NCBI GenBank assembly: GCA_030429325.1
Contig: JAUICT010000119.1
Span: 1-6,654, forward strand
Reading direction: 5' to 3'
DNA length: 6,654 nt
DNA from: Bacteroidia bacterium
GTDB taxonomy: Bacteria; Bacteroidota; Bacteroidia; Flavobacteriales; Flavobacteriaceae
Part shown: positions 1 to 4,900 of the stretch, piece after piece
Layout: each line of letters opens with the position of its first letter
Numbering within the stretch: position 1 is the first letter of the stretch
Notes under the pieces: model-generated
What the model was told of the DNA's origin: nothing
Database searches by the model: none
The model's input: the letters and a program-made list of their open reading frames with translations, nothing else
Made by a program: the position numbers and the translations under genes

Positions 1-129
1 GAATTAGAAGAAGACGAACTTAAAGAGCCTAATAGTTATGATTGGTTTACTTTTATGTCTAAAGTAACAGTCGAACAAGAAGGTAAAGGGGAAAATATAG
101 AATTAGTTGGTGGAATGAAATTGGATTAA
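1..129 (+). CDS. C-terminal tail of an unidentified protein (5' end outside window)
   Basis: Frame 1 is open from the first base to a TAA at 127-129 and gives 42 residues, beginning ELEEDELKEPNSYDWF and ending ELVGGMKLD. The start lies outside the window. The visible part is strongly acidic at its left end and shows no motif I recognise, no membrane segment and no cysteines, so no function is proposed. It is the only plus-strand gene and converges on hemW. By hand count its G+C is about 31%, clearly below the mid-40s seen in sampled parts of hemW, which could indicate foreign origin or just a poorly conserved gene. A 47-bp palindrome begins 16 bp after the stop. That it is a real coding end rests on the open frame, the plausible amino-acid composition and the intergenic character of what follows. 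Confidence 0.55.
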   Translation, partial: ELEEDELKEPNSYDWFTFMSKVTVEQEGKGENIELVGGMKLD

Positions 130-145
130 AAACTACTCACAACAC

Positions 146-192
146 TGTATAACAAATCATACCACCCTTCGGGATGTAACGTTTGTTATACA
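146..192. repeat. 47-bp palindrome with perfect 11-bp arms, attC-like or gene-end hairpin
   Basis: TGTATAACAAA at 146-156 is exactly complementary to TTTGTTATACA at 182-192. The 25 bases between can fold further into a short inner stem closed by a C(TTCG)G tetraloop around 167-172. No T-run follows on either strand, so this is not a typical intrinsic terminator. The outer arms contain GTATAAC and GTTATAC, which resemble but do not exactly match the integron attC core boxes (RYYYAAC / GTTRRRY; one mismatch each). It lies just after a low-G+C gene in the same orientation, as an attC would, but 47 bp is short for an attC. It may instead be a processing or bidirectional gene-end structure. The palindrome is certain; its role is not. 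Confidence 0.6.
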
Positions 193-240
193 AACCGATA
201 AGTGCACCTCACCTAATTGTTGGGATTGAACTGGATACCG

Positions 241-1383
241 TTACCTAACAAAAAACAAATCACTCGCTATCCCATCCACCAAAAACTTTCCTTTTTTGGT
301 GGCCAACAGTTTGCCGTATGCGAATTGTAACAATCCTTGAGCTACATATTTTTGGGCTTGTAGGTTTAGGTAGTCCAAGTAGTCAGGCCCGAATTCTTTT
401 TCAATTTTCTCCAAAGAAACACCCCAAATGGTGCGTAGACCTGTCATCACGGCCTCGTTGTACCTATCTGCTCCGGAAAGGGTCTCAATTTCCATAGGCA
501 AAACCCCTTCAATAATTTTTTTAATGTAGGTGGGATTGTTGCGGATGTTCCAACTGCGGTTTTTGCCATCAAACGAATGCGCGGAGGGTCCTACTCCTAC
601 ATATTTTTTACCCAACCAATAAGCCGTATTGTTTTTGGAAAAGTATTCGGGTTTACCAAAATTGGAGATTTCATAGTTCACAAAACCATGGGCTTCCAAC
701 ATATCCACCAGGATATAAAACTGTTCTTGGGCCTGTTCGTCGTCTACATTGGGCACCACCCCTTTCTCAATAAACTTTTGGAGTGCCGTTCGTGGTTCCA
801 CCGTTAAGGCATAGCTGGAGATATGTGGCAATCCAAAATCGAGAGCTTTTTGGACGTTTGCTTTCCATCTTTTGTTATCCATTCCCGGGATGCCGTAAAT
901 CAAATCAATGGTGATGTTGTCAAAATATTCAGTGGCCTCTTGAATGCATTTTTCGGCTTCGGAGGCATTGTGGGCCCGGTTCATCAGTTTCAGGTCTTCA
1001 TCAAAAAAAGATTGTATGCCGATGCTGAGGCGATTGACCCCCGACTTTTTATATGTTGAAAAGAAATCTCTCGACTGCGCTCGAGATGACACCAAATCAT
1101 CTGGATTGGCTTCCAAGGTGATTTCAGGGCGGCCCATTACTTTGTAATGGTCATATACGGTTTGGATCAGAAATTCAATCTCTTCATTGGAAAGCACCGA
1201 GGGGGTACCGCCTCCAAAATAGATGGTCTCCACCACATCATCGACCTCCGATTTCCGCAACACCAATTCCTTGGCAATGGCCTGTACCATAGCTTCCTTT
1301 TTTCCCAATTGTGTGGAAAAATGGAAATCACAGTAATGGCATGCTTGTTTACAAAACGGGATGTGGATATAAATACCGCTCAT
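241..1383 (-). CDS. hemW: radical SAM family heme chaperone HemW
   Basis: This 380-residue protein has the usual length of HemW, a cytoplasmic radical-SAM protein that binds heme and delivers it to respiratory enzymes; it is often mis-annotated as oxygen-independent coproporphyrinogen III oxidase (HemN). The start IYIHIPF leads into the [4Fe-4S] motif C11-x3-C15-x2-C18, followed by the SAM-binding GGGTPS at 57-62, EANPDD at 91-96, VNRLSIGIQSF at 116-126 and the C-terminal HemW domain ending at GIASDLF. HemN's longer N-terminal extension is absent. The ATG at 1383 is chosen because IYIHIPFC normally sits right at the N terminus. Two oddities: residues 98-108 are encoded by a copy of a dispersed repeat, and the HNxxYW motif reads NNTAYW (251-256). 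The four-helix-bundle block ends 1 bp before the start codon, so the native leader is displaced. It is probably co-transcribed with ruvC or read from within the inserted block. Confidence 0.95.
   Translation of the reverse strand: MSGIYIHIPFCKQACHYCDFHFSTQLGKKEAMVQAIAKELVLRKSEVDDVVETIYFGGGTPSVLSNEEIEFLIQTVYDHYKVMGRPEITLEANPDDLVSSRAQSRDFFSTYKKSGVNRLSIGIQSFFDEDLKLMNRAHNASEAEKCIQEATEYFDNITIDLIYGIPGMDNKRWKANVQKALDFGLPHISSYALTVEPRTALQKFIEKGVVPNVDDEQAQEQFYILVDMLEAHGFVNYEISNFGKPEYFSKNNTAYWLGKKYVGVGPSAHSFDGKNRSWNIRNNPTYIKKIIEGVLPMEIETLSGADRYNEAVMTGLRTIWGVSLEKIEKEFGPDYLDYLNLQAQKYVAQGLLQFAYGKLLATKKGKFLVDGIASDLFFVR
1062..1092 (-). repeat. REP-like repeat copy inside hemW, read in frame
   Basis: The stretch contains TCTCGACTGCGCTCGA (1069-1084), identical over 16 bp to the reverse complement of 5092-5107 in the distant intergenic region. 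It has 6-bp inverted arms TCTCGA (1069-1074) and TCGAGA (1081-1086). Read with hemW it encodes VSSRAQSRDFF (residues 98-108), between the conserved EANPDDL and SGVNRLSIG segments. E. coli HemW, from memory, has about 10 residues between these anchors and this protein has 16, consistent with a small in-frame gain. The repeat identity is seen directly; the insertion history is inferred. Confidence 0.8.
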
Positions 1384-1384
1384 T

Positions 1385-1416
1385 CAATGGACAATTAACA
1401 ATTAGCAATTTACAAT
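1385..1416. repeat. left inverted repeat of the four-helix-bundle block
   Basis: A 32-bp A/T-rich repeat built of CAATT/ACAATT units starts 1 bp upstream of the hemW ATG and ends 2 bp from the stop codon of the four-helix-bundle gene. Its reverse complement matches 1803-1834 at 28 of 32 positions, including an uninterrupted AATTGCTAATTGTT core. On the minus strand it forms the immediate leader of hemW and so replaces whatever translation-initiation sequence hemW once had. Confidence 0.8.
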
Positions 1417-1418
1417 GA

Positions 1419-1775
1419 TCATTTAACCCTTTTGGTGGTTTTTAGGATGGAGAACATGATTTTGGAAAGTTCATCGGCCTGGGCAATCAATGTATTGGCA
1501 ATTCCTTTGGCCACATAGCCTGAATCTTTTAAAAGTGACAACCAATATTTCACTTCCAAACTTTCTTTGTATGCTATGGAAACCTTGGCTGAAAAGTCGG
1601 CCGTTGAAATGGCCCCATTGGCTTCAGTGATATTTGCTCCAATGGATGTTCCTGAACGCAGCATTTGTTTGGATAGCACAAATTCTTTTTTTGATGCCAC
1701 TATTTGCTTATATAAACTGACCGTTTCCAAAGCAAAATCATAAGATTTTTCCAATAAAGGATTTTCGTTTCTCAT
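1419..1775 (-). CDS. four helix bundle protein (23S rRNA intervening-sequence / S23-like family)
   Basis: The 118-residue product matches the small four-helix-bundle family (TIGR02436 type) in length and pattern. It has an N-terminal helix with SYDFALETVSLY (11-22), the family signature RSGTSIGANITEA at 40-52 and KESLEVKYWLSLL at 70-82, then a last amphipathic helix ending in a basic tail KTTKRVK. There is no signal peptide. Proteins of this fold are encoded in intervening sequences of 23S rRNA genes, and the related Avd protein assists reverse transcriptases in diversity-generating retroelements; the role of stand-alone copies is unknown. No rRNA or reverse-transcriptase gene is present here. 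The gene is bounded by inverted repeats and splits ruvC from hemW. Its base composition resembles the neighbours. The ATG at 1775 gives the expected N terminus. Confidence 0.9.
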   Translation of the reverse strand: MRNENPLLEKSYDFALETVSLYKQIVASKKEFVLSKQMLRSGTSIGANITEANGAISTADFSAKVSIAYKESLEVKYWLSLLKDSGYVAKGIANTLIAQADELSKIMFSILKTTKRVK

Positions 1776-1802
1776 AAAGTAGGTTCATTTGGGTAATTGG
1801 AT

Positions 1803-1834
1803 ATTGTTAATTGCTAATTGTTTATTGGTCATTG
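1803..1834. repeat. right inverted repeat of the four-helix-bundle block
   Basis: A 32-bp sequence matches the reverse complement of 1385-1416 with four mismatches. It lies 27 bp upstream of the four-helix-bundle start codon, so the two repeats bracket the gene completely. It shares its last 14 bases with the tandem repeat that follows. Confidence 0.8.
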
Positions 1835-1855
1835 TTTATTGGTCATTGTTTATTG
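1821..1855. repeat. 14-bp tandem repeat, 2.5 units
   Basis: The unit TTTATTGGTCATTG occurs exactly at 1821-1834 and 1835-1848, and its first seven bases recur at 1849-1855. The first unit is the end of the right inverted repeat, so the array looks like local duplication of the element's outer end towards ruvC. It stops 6 bp short of the ruvC stop codon. Confidence 0.9.
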
Positions 1856-1861
1856 AACAAC

Positions 1862-2416
1862 CTATTTTTTAATTCTGGATTCATTTTGCTTCACAAAAGC
1901 CTCCCATCCCGAATAGCTTTTCCCAACTTCTACCCTGCCCTCATTGTAGAAATGACAGACAGCCGCGGCCAGACCATCGGTACTATCCAGATTTTTGGGA
2001 AGTGATTTCAATTTTAAGACACTTTGAAGCATTCGCGCTACTTGCTCCTTACTAGCGTTTCCGTTGCCCGTAATGGCCATTTTAATTTTTTTGGGCATAT
2101 ACTCGGTTATGGGAATCTGTCTGGAGAGTCCAGCCGCCATGGCTACACCTTGTGCTCTTCCCAATTTAAGCATGGACTGTACATTCTTCCCATAAAAAGG
2201 AGCTTCAATGGCTATTTCATCGGGGTGGTAGGTATCGATGAGTTCCAAGGTGCGTTCAAAAATCAGTTTGAGTTTGGTGTAGGGGTCATCGTATTTTTTG
2301 AGCATCAACTCGTTCATCTGCACAAAGTGCATCTGCTTATTGATGACCTTGATGATCCCAAACCCCATGATGGTGGTTCCCGGGTCTATCCCTAAAATGA
2401 TTTTTTCTGTTGCCAA
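1862..2416 (-). CDS. ruvC: crossover junction endodeoxyribonuclease RuvC
   Basis: This 184-residue protein is the Holliday-junction resolvase that works with RuvAB in homologous recombination and repair. The RNase-H-like catalytic acids are visible: D11 in GIDPGT, E71 in AIEAPFYGKN, and D144 and D147 in NLDSTDGLAAA, with the same 3-residue spacing as in E. coli RuvC. PKKIKMAITGNGNASKEQV (108-126) is the conserved central segment and the length is complete. The start is a TTG at 2416: the next Met in frame is residue 17, which would remove catalytic D11, and upstream there is a stop (TAA) only six codons earlier with no ATG or GTG between. The start lies 4 nt after the stop of the upstream lipoprotein gene, which suggests co-transcription and translational coupling. 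The four-helix-bundle block follows immediately downstream. Confidence 0.96.
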   Translation of the reverse strand: MATEKIILGIDPGTTIMGFGIIKVINKQMHFVQMNELMLKKYDDPYTKLKLIFERTLELIDTYHPDEIAIEAPFYGKNVQSMLKLGRAQGVAMAAGLSRQIPITEYMPKKIKMAITGNGNASKEQVARMLQSVLKLKSLPKNLDSTDGLAAAVCHFYNEGRVEVGKSYSGWEAFVKQNESRIKK

Positions 2417-2420
2417 ATCG

Positions 2421-2897
2421 TTATTGGGTATTTAGTACCAAAGGTAGCCTAAATCGAAGACCAACAGGATTTCCCTGTTTTAGGGCCGGTGCCACGGTGG
2501 TCAAATCGTTCAAGCGTTCGGAGACCCGTAAGTTAAAATCCGATATTTCATTGAGCACGGTGTTCCTTTCCTCCACCTTCAAAACGGAGATAAAACCATG
2601 TTCATCAATGAGAAAATCAATGTATACCGTATCGTTCATATCATTATCCACCTGAAATTCCAAACCGGAGAGCGCTTCGGAAAAATAGTCCAACATTACA
2701 CTTTGAAAGCAATCCCGTTGGACAGGTTTTGTGGCCATTTCGTCACAATCTTCAAAAAGCGGGTATTGGTCCACATCGTTCCAGTCTATGGCCAGTAGTT
2801 TTTCATTGACCACTTTCTGGGTCTGTTCTTCCTTGGACATAAAGAGTTCACAGGAAACCAGCAAACCAAAAAAGGATAACAACATGTACTTCTGCAT
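2421..2897 (-). CDS. small lipoprotein with TonB-C-like domain, function unknown
   Basis: The 158-residue product begins MQKYMLLSFFGLLVSC, a short lipoprotein signal peptide with lipobox LVSC and lipidated Cys16, so it should be exported and membrane-anchored. Residues about 46-158 follow the pattern of a TonB C-terminal-type domain: YPLFEDCDE and DCF (C51 and C63), then DFLIDEHGFISVLKV (94-108), and a last strand GLRFRLPLVL. The same layout (PIFPGCED, ACF, FVIDANGAITDI) is present in the M56 protease encoded just upstream, so the two may be related by duplication or share a ligand type. It lacks the YP motif and the long membrane and proline-rich parts of a true TonB, so an energy-transducer role is unlikely. 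It leads the ruvC/hemW cluster after the terminator at 2957-2981. The ATG at 2897 is chosen because it gives a proper signal peptide. Confidence 0.75.
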   Translation of the reverse strand: MQKYMLLSFFGLLVSCELFMSKEEQTQKVVNEKLLAIDWNDVDQYPLFEDCDEMATKPVQRDCFQSVMLDYFSEALSGLEFQVDNDMNDTVYIDFLIDEHGFISVLKVEERNTVLNEISDFNLRVSERLNDLTTVAPALKQGNPVGLRFRLPLVLNTQ

Positions 2898-2930
2898 AAC
2901 AGCCCCGAGAATTTGGCTGAAATTACGACT

Positions 2931-2951
2931 TTTTACCGAAGAATGGTAAAA
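2931..2951. repeat. 7-bp perfect inverted repeat upstream of the lipoprotein gene
   Basis: TTTTACC (2931-2937) and GGTAAAA (2945-2951) are separated by seven bases, 33 bp upstream of the lipoprotein ATG. It partly overlaps the T-rich tail of the operon terminator. It could be an operator or part of a promoter region for the lipoprotein-ruvC transcript. I do not see a convincing TTTG / TAnnTTTG promoter pair here. Confidence 0.4.
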
Positions 2952-2981
2952 GCAAAGAGGCCTGAAAATGTTTCAGGCCTC
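2945..2981 (-). terminator. intrinsic terminator of the BlaI/BlaR1-like operon
   Basis: GAGGCCTGAAA (2957-2967) and TTTCAGGCCTC (2971-2981) form a perfect 11-bp G/C-rich stem with a 3-nt loop. On the minus strand it is followed by TTTGCTTTTACC, a T-rich tail, while the plus-strand continuation is not T-rich. It begins about 20 nt after the protease stop codon (3002), where the end of the operon is expected. Confidence 0.88.
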
Positions 2982-3001
2982 CCTACTTCCAACTATTACG
3001 A

Positions 3002-4414
3002 CTACTGAAGTTTAAAGCTTATAGGTATGGAGAAAGGAACACCTACCACTCTCCCTTTCTGCTTTCCAGGCTGCATAACCGGCAATCGTTTTATGATCCG
3101 TTCCGCTTCCGCCTCCAACAATTCATGGGGGCCCCTGCTTCTGATATCCGTAATGGCCCCATTGGCATCAATGACAAAAATTAAACTGACCCTCCCCTGA
3201 ATTCCCATCTCTAGGGCTTCTTTGGGGTAATTGAAGTGCTTTCGGATATGCTTTTCCACATTTTCCACAAAACAAGCTCTTTTGTCCGCAGCATCTTCAC
3301 ATCCTGGAAAAATAGGAGCTTCTTCAATAAAGGCAAAAGGAACTTGAACATCTTCGGAGATATTTAGACCTGCTTGAACATTCCAATCATTAACATTTTT
3401 TGCTGACTCATTCAATCTTTTCACCATGACTTGAGCCATTTTTGCAATTTGATCTTGTTCACTCTTTGTTAGGGAATCTTTGTTTTCTATTTCTTCATTT
3501 AGGTTGGTCAACCGTTCCTCTAAAGAAAGTTCATTCGGTGTTGATGTTCCTAAATTGGAATCCTTTTCACATGAAGTGTACACCAATATACCCAAAACAA
3601 GGGGGAGCAATACCACATACTTAAGCTGCCAAATGGCTTTTGATTTCTTTTTTTGTAACATGACTATTCGTTTTTTGATTAATGATTGATTAAAAAATTG
3701 ATTGACAAAGCTGATGTTCTGTGTTTGGAACGCTTCGGACAACAGCATTTGAAAATGCGCTTTTTTATGATGCTTCACCGCTTTTGAATCGGCAATGAAT
3801 TCGTGCAGTTCTGCCATTCGGTTTTGGTACACATAGACCAAAGGGTTGAACCAAAAAGCGATTCGGGCCAACTCAAAAAAGAGAAGATCTAGGGAATGCC
3901 ATTGTTTGATATGGACCAGTTCATGGACAATAATGCGGACTTCCTTCTCTTTTTCAATATTTCCACCCAAGAAAATGTTCCTGAAAAATGAAAAGGCCAA
4001 TACGCTTTCTTTTACCGTAATCTTGGTAAAATCCGGGTGATGCTCCACAACCCCGTCCCTTTTCAGCTTTCCGATCCGAAACAGTTTATGTGCCAACCAA
4101 CAAGCAGCGATGATGCTGCCCAATCCCATTATCCAATAGTACCATGGCAACACTTCCCAAAACCGGGTTGCGCTTTCCACTCCCAATACCACCCCATCCA
4201 GTTGGTACATAAAGACCGGGATTTCGGCTAACTCATGCGGCATGGTCGTTTTAAACGCCTCTATCTTGACCCATGGCAGCACCAAGGATAGAACAAAAGT
4301 GACCAAAAGATATACCCTGTTCCATTGAAAGAAGGTTTCTTTCTTTAGAAAAAGGTCGTAGGTCAACAAAAAGACCAATTGAAAAGCCAAAGATTCTAAA
4401 ATGTAGGTGATCAT
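3002..4414 (-). CDS. BlaR1-like M56 family metallopeptidase with C-terminal TonB-C domain
   Basis: This 470-residue membrane protein is the sensor-protease partner of the repressor encoded upstream. Hydrophobic segments near 8-24, 34-50 and 90-108 precede the zinc-protease core: HELVH at 164-168 supplies two His ligands and the catalytic Glu, and EFIAD at 205-209 the likely third ligand. A further membrane segment is at about 264-281. Instead of the penicillin-binding sensor of classical BlaR1, the outer part has a linker rich in Glu, Asn and Lys (about 283-360) and a TonB-C-type domain at 365-470 with PIFPGCED, FNYPKEAL, GRVSLIFVIDANG and the final strand FSIPISFKL. In the known BlaR1 mechanism, signal binding outside activates cytoplasmic cleavage of BlaI; the signal here is unknown. 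The ATG overlaps the repressor's TGA by 4 bp (ATGA), so the pair is translationally coupled. This fusion is common in Bacteroidota and is often labelled 'energy transducer TonB'. Confidence 0.92.
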   Translation of the reverse strand: MITYILESLAFQLVFLLTYDLFLKKETFFQWNRVYLLVTFVLSLVLPWVKIEAFKTTMPHELAEIPVFMYQLDGVVLGVESATRFWEVLPWYYWIMGLGSIIAACWLAHKLFRIGKLKRDGVVEHHPDFTKITVKESVLAFSFFRNIFLGGNIEKEKEVRIIVHELVHIKQWHSLDLLFFELARIAFWFNPLVYVYQNRMAELHEFIADSKAVKHHKKAHFQMLLSEAFQTQNISFVNQFFNQSLIKKRIVMLQKKKSKAIWQLKYVVLLPLVLGILVYTSCEKDSNLGTSTPNELSLEERLTNLNEEIENKDSLTKSEQDQIAKMAQVMVKRLNESAKNVNDWNVQAGLNISEDVQVPFAFIEEAPIFPGCEDAADKRACFVENVEKHIRKHFNYPKEALEMGIQGRVSLIFVIDANGAITDIRSRGPHELLEAEAERIIKRLPVMQPGKQKGRVVGVPFSIPISFKLQ

Positions 4415-4773
4415 TTTTCCTCGTCTTTAATGTTCTTCATGATGTCTTCGAGTTCCTTTAGGCTGATGTCGTTCTTCTTCATAAAAAAGGACACCATACT
4501 GCTAAATGATCCTTGGAAATACCCATCCATAAGTTTATTGAGGCTCTGGTTGCTGTACTCCGATTTCTGGACCAATGGAAAATATACATGTCCCTTCCCT
4601 ACTTTTTCATGGGAAACAAAACCCTTATCCTCCAAAATCCGAACAATGGTGGAAACCGTGTTATAAGCCGGTTTGGGTTCAGGCAATTCTTCTAAAATGG
4701 CAGCAACATTGGCTTTTTTTAATTGCCATAAAAGCTGCATGACTTCTTCTTCCGCCTTGGTGAGTTGTTTCAT
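4411..4773 (-). CDS. BlaI/MecI/CopY family transcriptional repressor
   Basis: The 120-residue protein has the usual BlaI/MecI size and order. The N-terminal winged helix shows LTKAEEEVMQLLW (4-16), the recognition-helix stretch KPAYNTVSTIVRILEDKGFVSHE (34-56) and a wing around VGKGHVYFPLV (58-68). The C-terminal half, with EYSNQSLNKLMDGYFQGSFSSMVSFF, is the dimerisation part. Such repressors bind dyads as dimers and are inactivated when the partner membrane protease cleaves them. The partner gene follows with a 4-bp overlap. Two 16-bp dyads about 180-215 bp upstream are the probable operators, implying autoregulation. The start at 4773 is supported by the MKQLTKAEEEVM N terminus and an A-rich leader (GACAAAAACATATCAAA), with no Shine-Dalgarno. 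Whether it controls a beta-lactamase or anything outside its own operon cannot be told, so no symbol is given. Confidence 0.93.
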   Translation of the reverse strand: MKQLTKAEEEVMQLLWQLKKANVAAILEELPEPKPAYNTVSTIVRILEDKGFVSHEKVGKGHVYFPLVQKSEYSNQSLNKLMDGYFQGSFSSMVSFFMKKNDISLKELEDIMKNIKDEEK

Positions 4774-4786
4774 TTTGATATGTTTT

Positions 4787-4812
4787 TGTCATTCCCGAGA
4801 AATCGGGAATCC
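4787..4812. repeat. REP-like hairpin in the leader of the repressor gene
   Basis: ATTCCCGA (4791-4798) and TCGGGAAT (4803-4810) form a perfect 8-bp stem with a 4-base loop, flanked by TGTC and CCA. Short hairpins of this TGTCATTCCCGA type are, from general knowledge, dispersed in flavobacterial genomes; only one copy is in this window. It lies 17 nt upstream of the repressor ATG, inside its leader mRNA. Confidence 0.75.
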
Positions 4813-4860
4813 ATTAATTAACTCTTAATTGAAGTGGAACTTTTTAAACAAAATTGGCTC

Positions 4861-4890
4861 ATCTACACTTCAACTCCACTCATTCTGACA
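4861..4890 (-). repeat. degenerate REP-like repeat copy
   Basis: On the minus strand this reads TGTCAGAATGAGTGGAGTTG and continues AAGTGTAGAT, a diverged relative of the TGTCATCTCGAGCGCAGTCGA family seen at 5084, 5156 and in hemW. It is recognised by its TGTCA start and the GAG-x-GGAGT-x-GA core, so the assignment is weaker than for the other copies. It lies in the repressor leader. Confidence 0.45.
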
Positions 4891-4900
4891 ATTCGAAAAT

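Larger units (their letters stand above)
1385..1855 (-). mobile_element. putative non-autonomous cassette: four-helix-bundle gene between inverted repeats
   Basis: The block consists of a 32-bp left repeat (1385-1416), a four-helix-bundle gene (1419-1775), a right repeat (1803-1834) that is the left one inverted with 28 of 32 positions matching, and a short tandem-repeat tail to 1855. It fills almost the whole 478-bp gap between the ruvC stop (1862) and the hemW start (1383), genes that I expect to be adjacent in related flavobacteria. No transposase is encoded, and no clear target-site duplication is visible. Treating it as a mobile unit is an inference from the repeat architecture and from the known association of this protein family with intervening sequences in 23S rRNA genes. 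Confidence 0.45.

Noticed and set aside
146..192. Intrinsic terminator shared by the left-edge gene and hemW
   Set aside because: There is a good stem but no T-tract after it on either strand, so it is not listed as a terminator, although a termination or processing role is not excluded.
217..251. Weak inverted repeat TTGTTGGG / CCTAACAA around the hemW stop codon
   Set aside because: Only 7 of 8 pairs form on the hemW transcript, the loop is long and no T-tract follows; likely chance.
577..1398. Several 67-83-codon open frames on the plus strand
   Set aside because: All are antisense to hemW, which is intact over its full length, and the translations have no recognisable motif.
1385..1855. 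Diversity-generating retroelement or 23S rRNA intervening sequence
   Set aside because: The four-helix-bundle protein recalls Avd and rRNA intervening sequences, but there is no reverse transcriptase, no template/variable repeat pair and no rRNA sequence in the window.
2024..2395. 123-codon open frame on the plus strand
   Set aside because: It lies wholly antisense to ruvC, whose catalytic residues are all recognisable, and its translation shows no family pattern.
2421..2897. TonB energy transducer for the receptor
   Set aside because: It is a lipoprotein without a membrane-spanning N terminus, a proline-rich spacer or the YP motif, so only the domain resemblance is kept.
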